64,000 nt of DNA from Hyphomicrobium_A sp963726795 (GCA_963726795.1 CAVSDD010000003.1:248001-312000), one strand, 5' to 3'. Shown: positions 36,503 through 45,981, counted from the stretch's first letter. A program made the numbers and translations. Notes: a model not told the origin generated them from the letters alone.

Positions 36503-37381
36503 TCAAACCCATTTTGCGCCGATGTCGGCACTGCTTTGTGGCCGCGGCGTAAAGGCGCCAGCTGCCTGCGCAGCAATGATTATCGGCTCGTCGCGGCCAC
36601 GGCCGCGCAGGATGCGCACGACATTTTCGCGCACCTCGGCTTCGGTTTTCCGCGCCAGATCCTTACGGTCGGAAAAGCTGGCGAGCGGGACGGACGGCCC
36701 GATGCGGATGCGCACATCGAGCGGTCCCGATTGCAATAATCGCCAGGCGTGGGCGCGCATTTCCATGTCGCCGTACCAGCCGACAAGCGGGCGGGCGGCG
36801 CGGCCGAGGGGGATGCCGTGCAGCGCCGTGTAAACGATCGACAGGCTCTGCACGGCCATTTGCGGCTGGGACATGTCGGAATGAACCGGTTTAACCGCGG
36901 CAAAGAGCGAGGTCATGAACGGCAAAACCCGGTTGCCGTCGCTCGAGGTGCCCTCCGCAAACAGCACGATCGTATCCCCCTCGTTAAGCCTCTTGAGGAT
37001 TTCACCCGCCGCCTCGCCGACGGCCGTGCGCCGCGCCCGATCCACGAACACGGACCGTTGCAGCCGCGCCAGCGAGGAAACGAACGGCCAGCGGCCAACC
37101 TCCTTCTTGGCGACGAACGAGACTGGCGCCACGGCCGACAGCACCGGGATATCGAGCCAGGAGGTATGATTGGCGACGAGCAGCACCGGGCGGCCGCGCG
37201 CCACCTCGCCCTCGATCTCGATGCGCACGCCCAAGAGCCTGCACACCTGCCGGTGATACCAGTTGGGGAAACGGCGCGCGGCCTTGGGGCTCAAGCGCAA
37301 CAGCGCCGCCTGCACCGGCATCAACGGCGCCGTCAGAGCGAAAAACCCCGCCAGGATCGCGCCGCCTCTCACTGCTCCCAT
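36503..37381 (-). CDS. plsC: 1-acyl-sn-glycerol-3-phosphate acyltransferase PlsC
   Basis: PlsC acylates lysophosphatidate to phosphatidate at the inner membrane. The 292-residue protein has an N-terminal membrane segment (GGAILAGFFALTAPLMPVQAALL), the catalytic HX4D (NHTSWLD) and the acyl-acceptor site FAEGTSSDGNRVLPF. It lies between the fur-like gene and miaB in a minus-strand series. Confidence 0.9.
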   Translation of the reverse strand: MGAVRGGAILAGFFALTAPLMPVQAALLRLSPKAARRFPNWYHRQVCRLLGVRIEIEGEVARGRPVLLVANHTSWLDIPVLSAVAPVSFVAKKEVGRWPFVSSLARLQRSVFVDRARRTAVGEAAGEILKRLNEGDTIVLFAEGTSSDGNRVLPFMTSLFAAVKPVHSDMSQPQMAVQSLSIVYTALHGIPLGRAARPLVGWYGDMEMRAHAWRLLQSGPLDVRIRIGPSVPLASFSDRKDLARKTEAEVRENVVRILRGRGRDEPIIIAAQAAGAFTPRPQSSADIGAKWV

Positions 37382-37397
37382 CGCGCGACGCCCTTTT

Positions 37398-37832
37398 TCA
37401 GGATTTCTTCGGCTTCACCCGCACCCCATAGAGCTCGAGGCGGTGCCCCACGAGCTTGAAGCCGAGCTCGCGCGCGATACGGTTCTGCAGCGCCTCGATC
37501 GCCTCGTTGCTGAACTCGATGACGCGCCCGCTCTCGACATCGATGAGGTGATCGTGGTGGCCGCGCGAGGCTTCCTCGTAACGGCCGCGCCCGAGACCGA
37601 AATCGTGCCGCTCGAGGATGCCCTTGTCGGCGAACAGCTTCAACGTGCGGTAAACGGTCGACAACGCAATACGCGGATCGATCTCGTTGGCACGGCGATA
37701 GACCTCCTCGACGTCGGGATGATTTTTTGCCGCCGAAAGGACGCGCGCGATGACACGGCGCTGTCCCGTCATGCGCAGACCCTGCTCGGCGCACAACGTC
37801 TCGATACGGCTGAAGCTGTCTGTCTCGGCCAT
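37398..37832 (-). CDS. Fur-family regulator (Fur/Mur type)
   Basis: The 144-residue protein from ATG 37832 has the DNA-binding segment LRMTGQRRVIARVLS and IALSTVYRTLKLFADKGILER, and the metal-site region GRYEEASRGHHDHLIDVESGRVIEF. It lacks the C-terminal CxxC structural zinc sites of E. coli Fur, as do the manganese-responsive Mur proteins of rhizobia. A manganese role is therefore likely but not shown. It sits between rimI and plsC, the usual place for fur/mur in this order. Confidence 0.88.
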   Translation of the reverse strand: MAETDSFSRIETLCAEQGLRMTGQRRVIARVLSAAKNHPDVEEVYRRANEIDPRIALSTVYRTLKLFADKGILERHDFGLGRGRYEEASRGHHDHLIDVESGRVIEFSNEAIEALQNRIARELGFKLVGHRLELYGVRVKPKKS

Positions 37833-37915
37833 GCCAGCGCGCAATTTGTTGCCGTTCGTTGCGAGATTAATGAGGCCGCCCTGGCGCGTCCACCCGGCGG
37901 TTCCGGCACCAAGGA

Positions 37916-38404
37916 TTACAGGGCAAGAGACAGAATGATGGCATCGACGGGCTGGCCGTTGGGGCGGCGATAGTAGTCTTTGCGCCGGCCGACGGCCTCG
38001 AACCCCAGCCCCGAGTAGAGCTTCGTCGCCGCCGTGTTGTCCGTTGAAACCTCGAGAAACAACCGCTTGACCTCGGCGCGCCGCACCGACCGCACGAGCG
38101 CCTCGATCATCTGCCGCGCGATGCCGCGCCGCTGCCATTCAGGCGCGACGCCGACCGAAAGTATCTCCGCCTCGTCGGAGGCGATCTGGCCGATGACGAA
38201 CCCGGCGGTGACACGCGGATCGCGCACCTGCGCGACAAAGGCTGCGGCGGCCGGATGCTCGAGCATCGTGGCGATGCCCTCGCGGTCCCATGGCGGATCA
38301 AACAGGCGCGAATGCAGCGCGACGATCTCGTCGGCTCGGTCCGGACTCGCCCACAAGAGGCTCAGATTGCGAGGATCGAGCATAAGGTCCATCGTCGCGC
38401 TCAT
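37916..38404 (-). CDS. rimI: Ribosomal protein S18-alanine N-acetyltransferase RimI
   Basis: A GNAT acetyltransferase of 162 residues with the acetyl-CoA loop VGVAPEWQRRGIARQMIEAL and the C-terminal LEVSTDNTAATKLYSGLGFEAVGRRKDYY. RimI acetylates the N-terminus of S18, and its tsaB neighbour is conserved. The ATG at 38404 overlaps the tsaB stop by four bases. Confidence 0.88.
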   Translation of the reverse strand: MSATMDLMLDPRNLSLLWASPDRADEIVALHSRLFDPPWDREGIATMLEHPAAAAFVAQVRDPRVTAGFVIGQIASDEAEILSVGVAPEWQRRGIARQMIEALVRSVRRAEVKRLFLEVSTDNTAATKLYSGLGFEAVGRRKDYYRRPNGQPVDAIILSLAL

Positions 38405-39126
38405 GGTTGCGCCCTCGCGACGGCCTTGTGGCCTTGCGGCTTCGCGTCGGGAGCACGCAGGTACAGGGGCTGCAGAGGTGCGTCGGTTACGTTCAGGCCT
38501 GCAGCAATGTGCGCCAGTGCCGTCGCGTTTGGCAGAAGTCCAGGCAGGCAAGCCGTGGCGTTGCGGCCGTTATGCTGTGCGGCCGCGGCTACCGCCTCAG
38601 CGCCCGAGCCGGCGATCACCAGCGAAGAACCACCTATGCGGGCCGCGTCATTCAGTGCAAGCACTTGTGGTGGCGACTTCGCGTTCGTGCCGGTGGCGTC
38701 GAACAGCTGCGCGTAAACTTCGCCACGCCGCGCATCGACCGCAACCATAAGATCGTACTCGGATGATGCCACCGGGCCAGCCTCTCTGGCGGCGAGCGCA
38801 TCGCGGGCGACGATCGCCATGACCGCCAGGCTCGAGGCACCGACGAGCGAAATACCTGTCGCGAGTGCAAGGCCGCGCGCTGCCGCAACGCCGATGCGAG
38901 TGCCGGTGAAAGTGCCGGGCCCGGCCGTGACGGCAATGCGATCGAGCTCGCCGAACGTCAGGCCGGATCGGCTCATGACATCGTCGATCATCGGCACGAG
39001 GCGCTCTGCGTGACCGGTTTCGAAACGTTCGGTCATACTCGCCAGCTCTGCGACGGCGTTGCCCTGCGCTCGCGCCACGCAGGCGGAGCAGGCATCAAAG
39101 CACGTGTCGAAGGCGAGAATGTTCAT
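38401..39126 (-). CDS. tsaB: tRNA t6A biosynthesis protein TsaB
   Basis: TsaB is the scaffold partner of TsaD in adding threonylcarbamoyl to A37 of tRNAs. The ASKHA-fold start MNILAFDTCFDACSACV, the ERLVPMIDDVM segment and AVTAGPGTFTGTRIGVAAARGLA are conserved. The 241-residue product starts at ATG 39126; a start seven codons upstream is less likely. Confidence 0.92.
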   Translation of the reverse strand: MNILAFDTCFDACSACVARAQGNAVAELASMTERFETGHAERLVPMIDDVMSRSGLTFGELDRIAVTAGPGTFTGTRIGVAAARGLALATGISLVGASSLAVMAIVARDALAAREAGPVASSEYDLMVAVDARRGEVYAQLFDATGTNAKSPPQVLALNDAARIGGSSLVIAGSGAEAVAAAAQHNGRNATACLPGLLPNATALAHIAAGLNVTDAPLQPLYLRAPDAKPQGHKAVARAQP

Positions 39127-39227
39127 GGGCCGGGAACCTATACGCACGACACCCCAGTATCACCCCTGGAAATACAAAAGCCCACGGGAACTCCGATTCT
39201 TTCACCGACTTTCACCGGAGCGTTGGC

Positions 39228-39818
39228 TCAGACGATCTTGGCCATCTCGTCGAAGGAGAAGCGCGGCGAGCGTGGCCGCAGGCCGGATGGATCGCCGTAT
39301 CCGATGTTGCACAGGAAATTCGACTTGATGCTCGTGCCGGAGAAAAAGGCGGCGTCGACGCCGGCGTTGTCAAAGCCCGACATGGGCCCGCAGTCGAGCC
39401 CATGCAGACGAGCGGCGAGTATCAGATAGGCACCCTGCAGCGTACCGTTGCGAAACGCAGTCTCCTTGATCTTTTCAGGTTGCCCGGCAAACCAGCTGCG
39501 CGCGTCGGTGTGGGGGAAGAGCTTTGACAGGTGCTCGTAGAATTCGAGGTCGTAGCCAATGATGGTGCAGACCGGAGCCTTCATCGTCTTGTCGCGATTG
39601 CCTTCGCTCAAGTGGGGCTTCAAGCGTTCCTTTGCCTCTTTCGATTTGACGAAGACGAAACGAGCCGGCGAGCAGTTGGCGCTCGTTGGTCCCATCTTGA
39701 GTACGTCGACGAGGCGCCGCAGCAGGCTGTCGGGGACATCCTTCTGCTGGAATGCATTGTGGGTGCGGGCATCGAGAAAGGCTTGCGCCATAACGCTTTC
39801 GTCGACGGCTTGCGACAT
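39228..39818 (-). CDS. Nitroreductase-family protein (RutE/malonic semialdehyde reductase-like)
   Basis: The 196-residue flavoprotein matches the RutE/HadB subgroup: ARTHNAFQQKDVPDSLLRRLVDVLKMGPTSANCSPARFVFV for FMN binding, then SEGNRDKTMKAPVCTIIGYDLEFYEHL and GPMSGFDNAGVDAAFF. RutE reduces malonic semialdehyde to 3-hydroxypropionate in uracil catabolism, but no other rut gene is nearby, so the substrate is open. The start is ATG 39818; the terminator of nfuA lies directly upstream. Confidence 0.85.
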   Translation of the reverse strand: MSQAVDESVMAQAFLDARTHNAFQQKDVPDSLLRRLVDVLKMGPTSANCSPARFVFVKSKEAKERLKPHLSEGNRDKTMKAPVCTIIGYDLEFYEHLSKLFPHTDARSWFAGQPEKIKETAFRNGTLQGAYLILAARLHGLDCGPMSGFDNAGVDAAFFSGTSIKSNFLCNIGYGDPSGLRPRSPRFSFDEMAKIV

Positions 39819-39852
39819 GGCATGTCCTCGAAATTGAGCGAACGGACCCGCT

Positions 39853-39880
39853 AAAGAAAACCCCGCCTGGGGGCGGGGTT
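39853..39880 (-). terminator. Rho-independent terminator of nfuA
   Basis: A 9-bp perfect GC-rich stem (39859-39867 with 39872-39880) has a four-base loop and on the minus strand is followed by TTTTCTTT. It lies 22 bases past the nfuA stop. Confidence 0.88.
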
Positions 39881-39902
39881 CCAAAATCGCTTGTGAGTTA
39901 GC

Positions 39903-40454
39903 TCAGATGGCCTGGACTTCCCGCACCTCGGGGCAAAAATGCCGAAGCAGGTTTTCGACGCCGTGACGCAGCGTTGCGGTCGAGCTGGGGCAACCCGAGC
40001 ACGCTCCACGCATGCTGAGATAGACGATGCCGTCGCGGAAGCCCGAGAAGGTGATATCGCCGCCATCCTGGGCAACGGCAGGGCGCACGCGCGTCTCGAG
40101 CAGCTCCTTGATCGTATTGACGACCGCTTCGTCCTTGGGATCGAAGGAACCGTCCGCGCCGTCGTTGGCGCCCTCCTCGGCAACCGGAGCACCCGAGACG
40201 TAGTGCTCCATGATTGCGCCGAGCACCATCGGCTTCAAATGCTGCCACTCGACGTCGCCCTTGGTCACCGAGATGAAGTCGGAGCCAAGGAACACGCCGC
40301 GCACGCCACTGATGTCGAACAGGCGCGCCGCAAGCGGGGACGCAAGGGCCTCGCTCTTATCGGTAAAGTCGGCCGTCCCCTCACCCAAGACGGGCTTGCC
40401 GGGGATGAACTTCAGCGTGGCCGGATTCGGCGTCGCCTCGGTCTGGATGAACAT
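39903..40454 (-). CDS. nfuA: NifU-like Fe-S cluster carrier NfuA
   Basis: The 183-residue protein has an N-terminal Nfu_N domain (MFIQTEATPNPATLKFIPG) and a C-terminal NifU domain with the cluster-binding CSGC in GACSGCPSSTATLRHGVENLL. NfuA-type proteins receive and pass on 4Fe-4S clusters. ATG 40454 is the clear start. It lies between usp and the nitroreductase gene. Confidence 0.93.
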   Translation of the reverse strand: MFIQTEATPNPATLKFIPGKPVLGEGTADFTDKSEALASPLAARLFDISGVRGVFLGSDFISVTKGDVEWQHLKPMVLGAIMEHYVSGAPVAEEGANDGADGSFDPKDEAVVNTIKELLETRVRPAVAQDGGDITFSGFRDGIVYLSMRGACSGCPSSTATLRHGVENLLRHFCPEVREVQAI

Positions 40455-40573
40455 AGCTGGCGTCTCCAAGCGTCGCCGGCCCTGACGGCACCGGCGACGG
40501 CCTCTCATTAGAAGAAATCTAACATAGGATCGACGGCTCGCAAATTCGAGGTCCGTGGGCCGAAACCAGGGGC

Positions 40574-41095
40574 TCAGGCGAGCGCCTGGATATCCTCAAG
40601 GTCGAGGTTGCCCGGGACAATCGTGATCGGGATAGGGAAATTGCCGGCTGCCGTGCCGGCCGCAAGCGACTCCACCAGCGGACCCGGCCCTGCAGCGTCG
40701 GTCGAAGCCCCGAGCACGAGGATCGCGATGTCCTCATCCGCATCGATGACTTTGCGAATCTCCTCGCCCTTGGCACCCTCGCGGATGACCTCCTCGGAGG
40801 AGACCCCTTCGAAGCCCGCAAGGTTGAGCTTGCGCCGAAACATCCGGAACAGCGCCTTCGCCTTGGTCGTCTCCTCCTCGACCTGCTGCTGGCGCACGTT
40901 GATCCAATGCTGAAACTCCTGCGGCACGATCACGTAAAGCATTGCGATCGAGCCGGAAGAGCGCTGGATGCGGCTCGCGGCATAGAAGAGCGCGGCTTCG
41001 ACTTCCTGGCTCTCATCGACGATGAGCAGGAATTTGCGGAAGTGACCGCTCTCAAAAGAGCGGCGCTTCTTCTTGGGAACGACCGGGGTATTCAT
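40574..41095 (-). CDS. Universal stress protein family (UspA-like)
   Basis: The 173-residue protein has the Usp fold: a first strand FLLIVDESQEVEAALFYAASRIQ, a central long helix, and VLGASTDAAGPGPL then PIPITIVPG. The usual ATP loop G-x2-G-x9-G-S/T is only partly kept, so nucleotide binding is uncertain. It lies between trpS and nfuA, as in other Hyphomicrobiales. Confidence 0.85.
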   Translation of the reverse strand: MNTPVVPKKKRRSFESGHFRKFLLIVDESQEVEAALFYAASRIQRSSGSIAMLYVIVPQEFQHWINVRQQQVEEETTKAKALFRMFRRKLNLAGFEGVSSEEVIREGAKGEEIRKVIDADEDIAILVLGASTDAAGPGPLVESLAAGTAAGNFPIPITIVPGNLDLEDIQALA

Positions 41096-41159
41096 GGGGC
41101 CATGCTGCCACGCGCCGCAGAGGCCCACAATATGAGGCTGACCCGGCGCGAAGCTGTGC

Positions 41160-42218
41160 TCACGACCGCACGAACCCCACGACGTCCTTCACTTCGGCGA
41201 TGATGGGGCCCGCAATAGCGCGGGCGCGCTCGGCGCCGTCGGCGAGCACGCGGTCGATTTCGGCGGGGTCGGCACTGAGGCGCACGATCTCCGCGCGGAT
41301 GGGACCCAGCGTCTCCACCGCCACCTCTGTCAACGCGCGCTTGAGCCCAGTGAATATGCTCGGGCCTTCCTTTGCCGTCTCGATCAGCACGCCAAGCGCG
41401 TCCTCCTTGCCGATGCCGGCGAGCGCCGCGTAGATGCCGACGAGATTGTCGATCTCCGGGCGCGCTTTGAGCTCCTCCATATTGCTCGGCGGCGCAGGCT
41501 CCATGTCGGTTTTGGCGCGCTTGATTTTGTCGGCAATGGTGTCGGTGTCGTCCATCAGGTTGATGCGGGACATGTCGGACGGCTCGGACTTCGACATCTT
41601 CTTAGTACCGTCGCGCAGGCTCATGACGCGCGTCGCAGGTCCGGTGATGACGGGCTCGGGCTGCGGAAAGAAAATGCCATCGGCATGGCCCGCCCGCTCG
41701 ATCCATTTCCTGAAGTCGTTGTTGAACTTCTGCGCGATGTCGCGGGCGAGCTCCAAGTGCTGCTTCTGGTCGTCGCCCACAGGGACGTGCGTCGCTCTGT
41801 AGGCGAGGATGTCGGCGGCCATCAGGTCTGGGTAGACGTAGAGGCCGACGGATGCGTTCTCGCGATCCTTGCCGGCCTTCTCCTTGAACTGCGTCATGCG
41901 GTTGAGCCAGCCCAGGCGCGCAACGCAGTTGAAGATCCAGGCGAGCTCGGCGTGGGCGGAGACCTCGCTCTGGGCAAAGAGGATCGAGCGCTTGGGATCG
42001 AGGCCCGACGCGATGTAGGCGGCCGTCACCTGGCGGATCGCGCTCTTGAGCTCGTCGGGATCCTGCCAGACCGTGATCGCGTGCAGGTCGACGACGCAGT
42101 AGATGCACTCGTGCGTCTTCTGCAGCTTGATCCAGTTGACCATGGCGCCGAGGTAGTTGCCGAGATGCAAGCTCCCCGTCGGCTGCATGCCGGAGAAGAC
42201 GCGCTCCTTGAAGGCCAT
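41160..42218 (-). CDS. trpS: Tryptophanyl-tRNA synthetase TrpS
   Basis: The class I synthetase has its HIGH-like motif in SGMQPTGSLHLGNYLGAM and the KMSKS motif intact (TKKMSKSEPSD). Also seen are YPDLMAADILAYRATHVPVGDDQKQHLELARDIA. Length 352 is normal. The gene follows murJ on the same strand. Confidence 0.95.
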   Translation of the reverse strand: MAFKERVFSGMQPTGSLHLGNYLGAMVNWIKLQKTHECIYCVVDLHAITVWQDPDELKSAIRQVTAAYIASGLDPKRSILFAQSEVSAHAELAWIFNCVARLGWLNRMTQFKEKAGKDRENASVGLYVYPDLMAADILAYRATHVPVGDDQKQHLELARDIAQKFNNDFRKWIERAGHADGIFFPQPEPVITGPATRVMSLRDGTKKMSKSEPSDMSRINLMDDTDTIADKIKRAKTDMEPAPPSNMEELKARPEIDNLVGIYAALAGIGKEDALGVLIETAKEGPSIFTGLKRALTEVAVETLGPIRAEIVRLSADPAEIDRVLADGAERARAIAGPIIAEVKDVVGFVRS

Positions 42219-42296
42219 CGATTTCGCTCCCTCGACCGGCGCGCGTTATGGCGCGCCCGGCGCACATAGGCAAGGCACATAGGCTAGCGTGCGGGG

Positions 42297-43895
42297 TCAG
42301 ACCGGGCCGGGCGGGCCCGTGCGGCGCATGAGGAAGTCGCGCAGCTTGCGGGCATCGACGGCGCCCGAGGCAAACACCGCGATCGCGTAGGCAAGAAGGC
42401 CGGCCGTAATGAGCGCCGTCAGCGCGGCGGCGCGTTCCAGCGTCGGCGTTGGCGGCGCGAAACGTGCGCCCAGAGCTTCGGCGACGACCCAGAGCGCCAC
42501 GCCCATGATCGCGCTCGCCAGCACGATGCGGGGAAGCGTGCGCTTGAGGCGCTTGTCGGCGACGAAATGCCCGCGCTTTGCGAGCGTCCGGTACAGGAGC
42601 CCGGCGTTGAGCCAGCCGCCGAGCGTGGTCGCCACCGCAATGCCCAAGTGCGGCATCAGTCCGTAGGCGCGGAAAATAAAGAACAGCGCGATCGAGCCGA
42701 TGGTGTTGGCGGTCAGGCTTATGGTTGCATAGATCATCGGCGTGCGCGTGTCCTCGCGGGCAAAGTAGGCCGGCGAAAAGACCTTGATCAGCACGAAGCT
42801 CGGCAGGCCGAGCGCGAAGATGCCGAGCGCATAGGCGGTCGCGGGCGTGTCGGCGGCGGTGAAGGCGCCACGCTCAAACAGCCCGGCGATGATGGCGGTC
42901 GGCACCACGGCGAGCGCGACGGCAGCGGGCAGCGTCAGCAGCATCGCGAACTCGAGCGAGCGGTTCTGGCTGTCCATGACGGCCAAGTTGTTGCCGGCGC
43001 GCAGATGCCGCGACACGTCGGGCAGCAGCACGACCCCGATCGCGATGCCGACGATCGCGAGCGGCAATTCGTACAGGCGGTCGGCGTAGTAGAGGTAGGA
43101 CACCGCGCCGTTCTGCATCGAGGCAATGACGGTGCCGATGACGATGTTGATCTGGGTGACGCCGCCCGCGATCACGCCGGGGATGCCGAGCCGGATGAGG
43201 CGGCGCATGCCGTCGGTCATGCGCGGCCAGCGCAGCCTGAGCCAGATGTTGTTGCGGCGCAGGCCGTCCATCAGCACCAAAAGCTGCAGGATGCCCGCGA
43301 CGAACACGCCCCACGCCTGCACCACGCCGGCCATCGGCTCGTTGCGCAGCCCCATCGCCATGCCGACGAAGGTCGCGAGCATCATCACGCCGTTCAGCAC
43401 GATCGAGACGGACGAGCTCTCGACGAACTTGCCAAACGAGTTCAGCACGCCCGACATCAAGGCGACGAGCGACATGCAAACGAGATAGGGCATGGTGATG
43501 CGCGTCAGCAGCACGGCCAGATCGAACTTGTCGGGCGTCGCATCGAACCCCGGCGCCAGCCCGTACATAAGAAACGGCATCGCGATCTCGGCGACGATGG
43601 TGATCGCCAGCAGGATGAACACGAGCCCCGACATGGCCTCCTCGGCAAACACGCGCGCCGATTCACGCCCGTCGCCCTCAAGGCGCTTGGCAAACAGCGG
43701 CACGAATGCGGCATTGAACGCGCCCTCGCCGAACAGGCGGCGAAACAGGTTGGGGAAGCGGAACGCGACGAAGAAGGCGTCGGCCACGGCGCCGCTACCC
43801 AGAATGTCAGCGATGAGGATGTCGCGGAGGAATCCGAAGATCCGGCTGAGGAACGTCAGGCCGCCGACGGTCGCGAACGAGCGGTAGAGCTTCAT
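42297..43895 (-). CDS. murJ: Lipid II flippase MurJ
   Basis: MurJ flips lipid II across the inner membrane for peptidoglycan synthesis. The 532-residue MOP-superfamily protein has about 14 hydrophobic segments and the signature N-terminus TVGGLTFLSRIFGFLRDILIADILG, then FRFPNLFRRLFGEGAFNAAFVP. ATG 43895 (MKLYRSFATVGG) is clear. It is 78 bp from trpS. Confidence 0.93.
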   Translation of the reverse strand: MKLYRSFATVGGLTFLSRIFGFLRDILIADILGSGAVADAFFVAFRFPNLFRRLFGEGAFNAAFVPLFAKRLEGDGRESARVFAEEAMSGLVFILLAITIVAEIAMPFLMYGLAPGFDATPDKFDLAVLLTRITMPYLVCMSLVALMSGVLNSFGKFVESSSVSIVLNGVMMLATFVGMAMGLRNEPMAGVVQAWGVFVAGILQLLVLMDGLRRNNIWLRLRWPRMTDGMRRLIRLGIPGVIAGGVTQINIVIGTVIASMQNGAVSYLYYADRLYELPLAIVGIAIGVVLLPDVSRHLRAGNNLAVMDSQNRSLEFAMLLTLPAAVALAVVPTAIIAGLFERGAFTAADTPATAYALGIFALGLPSFVLIKVFSPAYFAREDTRTPMIYATISLTANTIGSIALFFIFRAYGLMPHLGIAVATTLGGWLNAGLLYRTLAKRGHFVADKRLKRTLPRIVLASAIMGVALWVVAEALGARFAPPTPTLERAAALTALITAGLLAYAIAVFASGAVDARKLRDFLMRRTGPPGPV

Positions 43896-44011
43896 CGGGC
43901 GAGAGCGGTAGCGGAGGCTTGGGGCAAGAGCAAGGGAGCTAGTGCCGCTGGCGCGTTGACAGGAGCGGAGGGATCGCCGACAGAATGTGCGACAGGTGAG
44001 GGGATCGGGCC

Positions 44012-44668
44012 ATGTTTCCAATCGGCGATGATGATTCTGAACGCAGGACGACGCCGATCGTCACGTACGTCCTGATTGCCTTGAACCTCGCCTTTTTCCT
44101 GGTCGAGCTCAGCAACGGCGACGAATTCATCTCCAAGTGGGCCTTCGTGCCCGCCCGCTTCTCGGCCGATCCTGCCGGCAACCTCATCACCGTATTCACA
44201 GCCATGTTCATGCATGGCAGCTGGCTGCATCTGGGCGGCAACATGCTGTATCTGTGGATCTTCGGCGACAACGTCGAGGACAGCTTCGGCCACGCGAAAT
44301 ACCTGATCTTCTACCTTCTCGCCGGCATCGCGGCGACGGTGGCGCAGTACATCGCTCTGCCATCCTCCAACGTGCCGAACGTGGGCGCATCGGGCGCCAT
44401 CGCCGGCGTCCTGGGCGCCTACATTCTGATGTTCCCCCGCGCGCGCATCAATGTGCTGCTCGGGCGCAACGTCGTCGCCATGCCGGCGCTCATCGTGCTG
44501 GGATTCTGGATCGTTCTGCAGCTCGTGAGCGGCGTCGGAACCATCGCCACGACCTCCGCAGACGTCGGCGGGGTCGCCTACATGGCGCACGTCGGCGGGT
44601 TTGCCGCAGGCTTCCTGATGGCGTTCCTGTTCCGCGGACGCGGCGGCACGCCAACCATATCAACCTGA
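44012..44668 (+). CDS. Rhomboid-family intramembrane serine protease
   Basis: The 218-residue protein has six membrane helices. The catalytic Ser is in VGASGAIAGVLGAY (GxSG) and the catalytic His in AYMAHVGGFAAGFLM, both in helices. The N-terminal helix is followed by FTAMFMHGSWLHLGGNMLYLWIFGDNVED, typical of the family. GGTGAGGGG lies about 8 bases upstream of the ATG. Its substrate is unknown. It is divergent from murJ. Confidence 0.9.
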   Translation: MFPIGDDDSERRTTPIVTYVLIALNLAFFLVELSNGDEFISKWAFVPARFSADPAGNLITVFTAMFMHGSWLHLGGNMLYLWIFGDNVEDSFGHAKYLIFYLLAGIAATVAQYIALPSSNVPNVGASGAIAGVLGAYILMFPRARINVLLGRNVVAMPALIVLGFWIVLQLVSGVGTIATTSADVGGVAYMAHVGGFAAGFLMAFLFRGRGGTPTIST

Positions 44669-44769
44669 AACGCTGCCCTTTAGCCTCAATCTGGCGTTCT
44701 CTTGAACAGCGTGCCTAATTGCAGGACAATAGCGTCTGGCCGGGGGGCCAAGGCGTAAGGAAGAGCGTC

Positions 44770-45969
44770 ATGAATCGCCGCCTGGCAGTATTGATTATAC
44801 TTCTGTTGCTTTTCTTGAGCGCCGGCGCCGTATGGGCGCTGCTCGGCCCGCTGCACCTTTGGCGTACGCCCGGCGAGCAAATCACGGCCGAAGGCTTGAG
44901 GCCTCAAGATACGCCCGCGCCCGACACCGATCGCGATAGCAAGGGCGCCGAGACTGCTCCTCCTCAGGCCAGCGATCCCGCCTTCGATGTCGTGCGCATC
45001 GATCCCGAGGGAACATCCGTGTTTGCCGGGCGCACCGAACCTGGCGCTCAGGTCACGATCACCGGCGACGGCAAGAAGCTCGGGACCGCGCAGGCCGACG
45101 AGAACGGCGAGTGGACATTCACGGTCGAGGAGAAATTTGCCAGCGACGATCCCAAGCTGGGCCTTGAGGTAAAGCCGGCCGCCGAAGTGAAAAAAGAGGC
45201 GGCACTTGCGGCCGCATCGCCACCGAGCGCCAAACCCGCTTCCGAGCCCGGATCTGCGACAGGGCCCGCGCCGCAAGGCGGCACGGCCGCCGCCGACGCC
45301 CAGTCGCCGCATACCGCCAGCGCCGTCACGGCGCATCTCCTCAAAGACCTGCAGGGCATGGTCAACGAGGCGCGCTCGGGCAATCCGCAGGATCAAGCGG
45401 CCAAGTCACCCGAGGGGTCGCCTGCCTCGGCAGGTGCGCAGGCGCTGGTATCTCCCCAGCCGGCTCCCGGAGCGCAAACAACGCCCCAGGCCGTTCCGAG
45501 CTCCCCGACCGTGGCGCAGGTGGTTCCTGAACCGAACACGGTGCCTGAACCAAAATCCGATCGCGGCAGTGCGACCGTGGCGAAGCTCGCTCCTCCCGCA
45601 CCCGGGGAAGCGATCGTACGCAAGACGATCCCGGTCCCGATCACGTTCGTGTTCAACGAAGCGCAACTCACCTCCGATGGGCGCAAGGCCGCCGAGCTGC
45701 TGCTCGAATACCTGAAGCTCAAGGGCTTCAAGCAAGTCGCGTTGACGGGCCACGCCGACGAACGCGGATCGGACGAGCTCAACATGAACCTGTCGCGCGA
45801 CCGCCTGGAAACGGTTGCAGGGTTCTTGAAGCAGGGCGGCTTTTCCGGCGATCTGCAGCTCGTGCCCAAGGGCAAGTCCGAGCCCTACACGGGAGTCGTT
45901 CGCAGCGAGTTCAGCCAGGAAGAGCTTTATCAGCTCGACCGGCGCGTTGAGCTCGTCGTGAAGCCGTAG
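44770..45969 (+). CDS. Envelope protein: TM anchor, Ig-like domain, Pro/Ala linker, OmpA C-terminal domain
   Basis: From ATG 44770 (GGAAGAG upstream) the 399-residue product has an N-terminal membrane anchor (LAVLIILLLLFLSAGAVWALL). A small Ig-like beta domain (about residues 60-135, SVFAGRTEPGAQVTITGDGK...NGEWTF) and a long linker rich in Pro, Ala, Ser and Gln follow. The C-terminal OmpA-like peptidoglycan-binding domain has TFVFNEAQLTSDGRKAAELLL and GHADERGSDELNMNLSRDRLETV. Related alphaproteobacterial proteins carry LysM instead of OmpA at the end. Confidence 0.8.
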   Translation: MNRRLAVLIILLLLFLSAGAVWALLGPLHLWRTPGEQITAEGLRPQDTPAPDTDRDSKGAETAPPQASDPAFDVVRIDPEGTSVFAGRTEPGAQVTITGDGKKLGTAQADENGEWTFTVEEKFASDDPKLGLEVKPAAEVKKEAALAAASPPSAKPASEPGSATGPAPQGGTAAADAQSPHTASAVTAHLLKDLQGMVNEARSGNPQDQAAKSPEGSPASAGAQALVSPQPAPGAQTTPQAVPSSPTVAQVVPEPNTVPEPKSDRGSATVAKLAPPAPGEAIVRKTIPVPITFVFNEAQLTSDGRKAAELLLEYLKLKGFKQVALTGHADERGSDELNMNLSRDRLETVAGFLKQGGFSGDLQLVPKGKSEPYTGVVRSEFSQEELYQLDRRVELVVKP

Positions 45970-45981
45970 CGCGATATTCGC

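Noticed and set aside
39228..39818. Evidence for a uracil-degradation (rut) operon
   Set aside because: Only the RutE-like reductase is present and its neighbours are unrelated, so the pathway is not claimed.
42567..44075. 502-codon open frame on the + strand opposite murJ
   Set aside because: Composition is Arg/His/Gln-rich without family features; it is the antisense shadow of the well-supported murJ gene in high-GC DNA.
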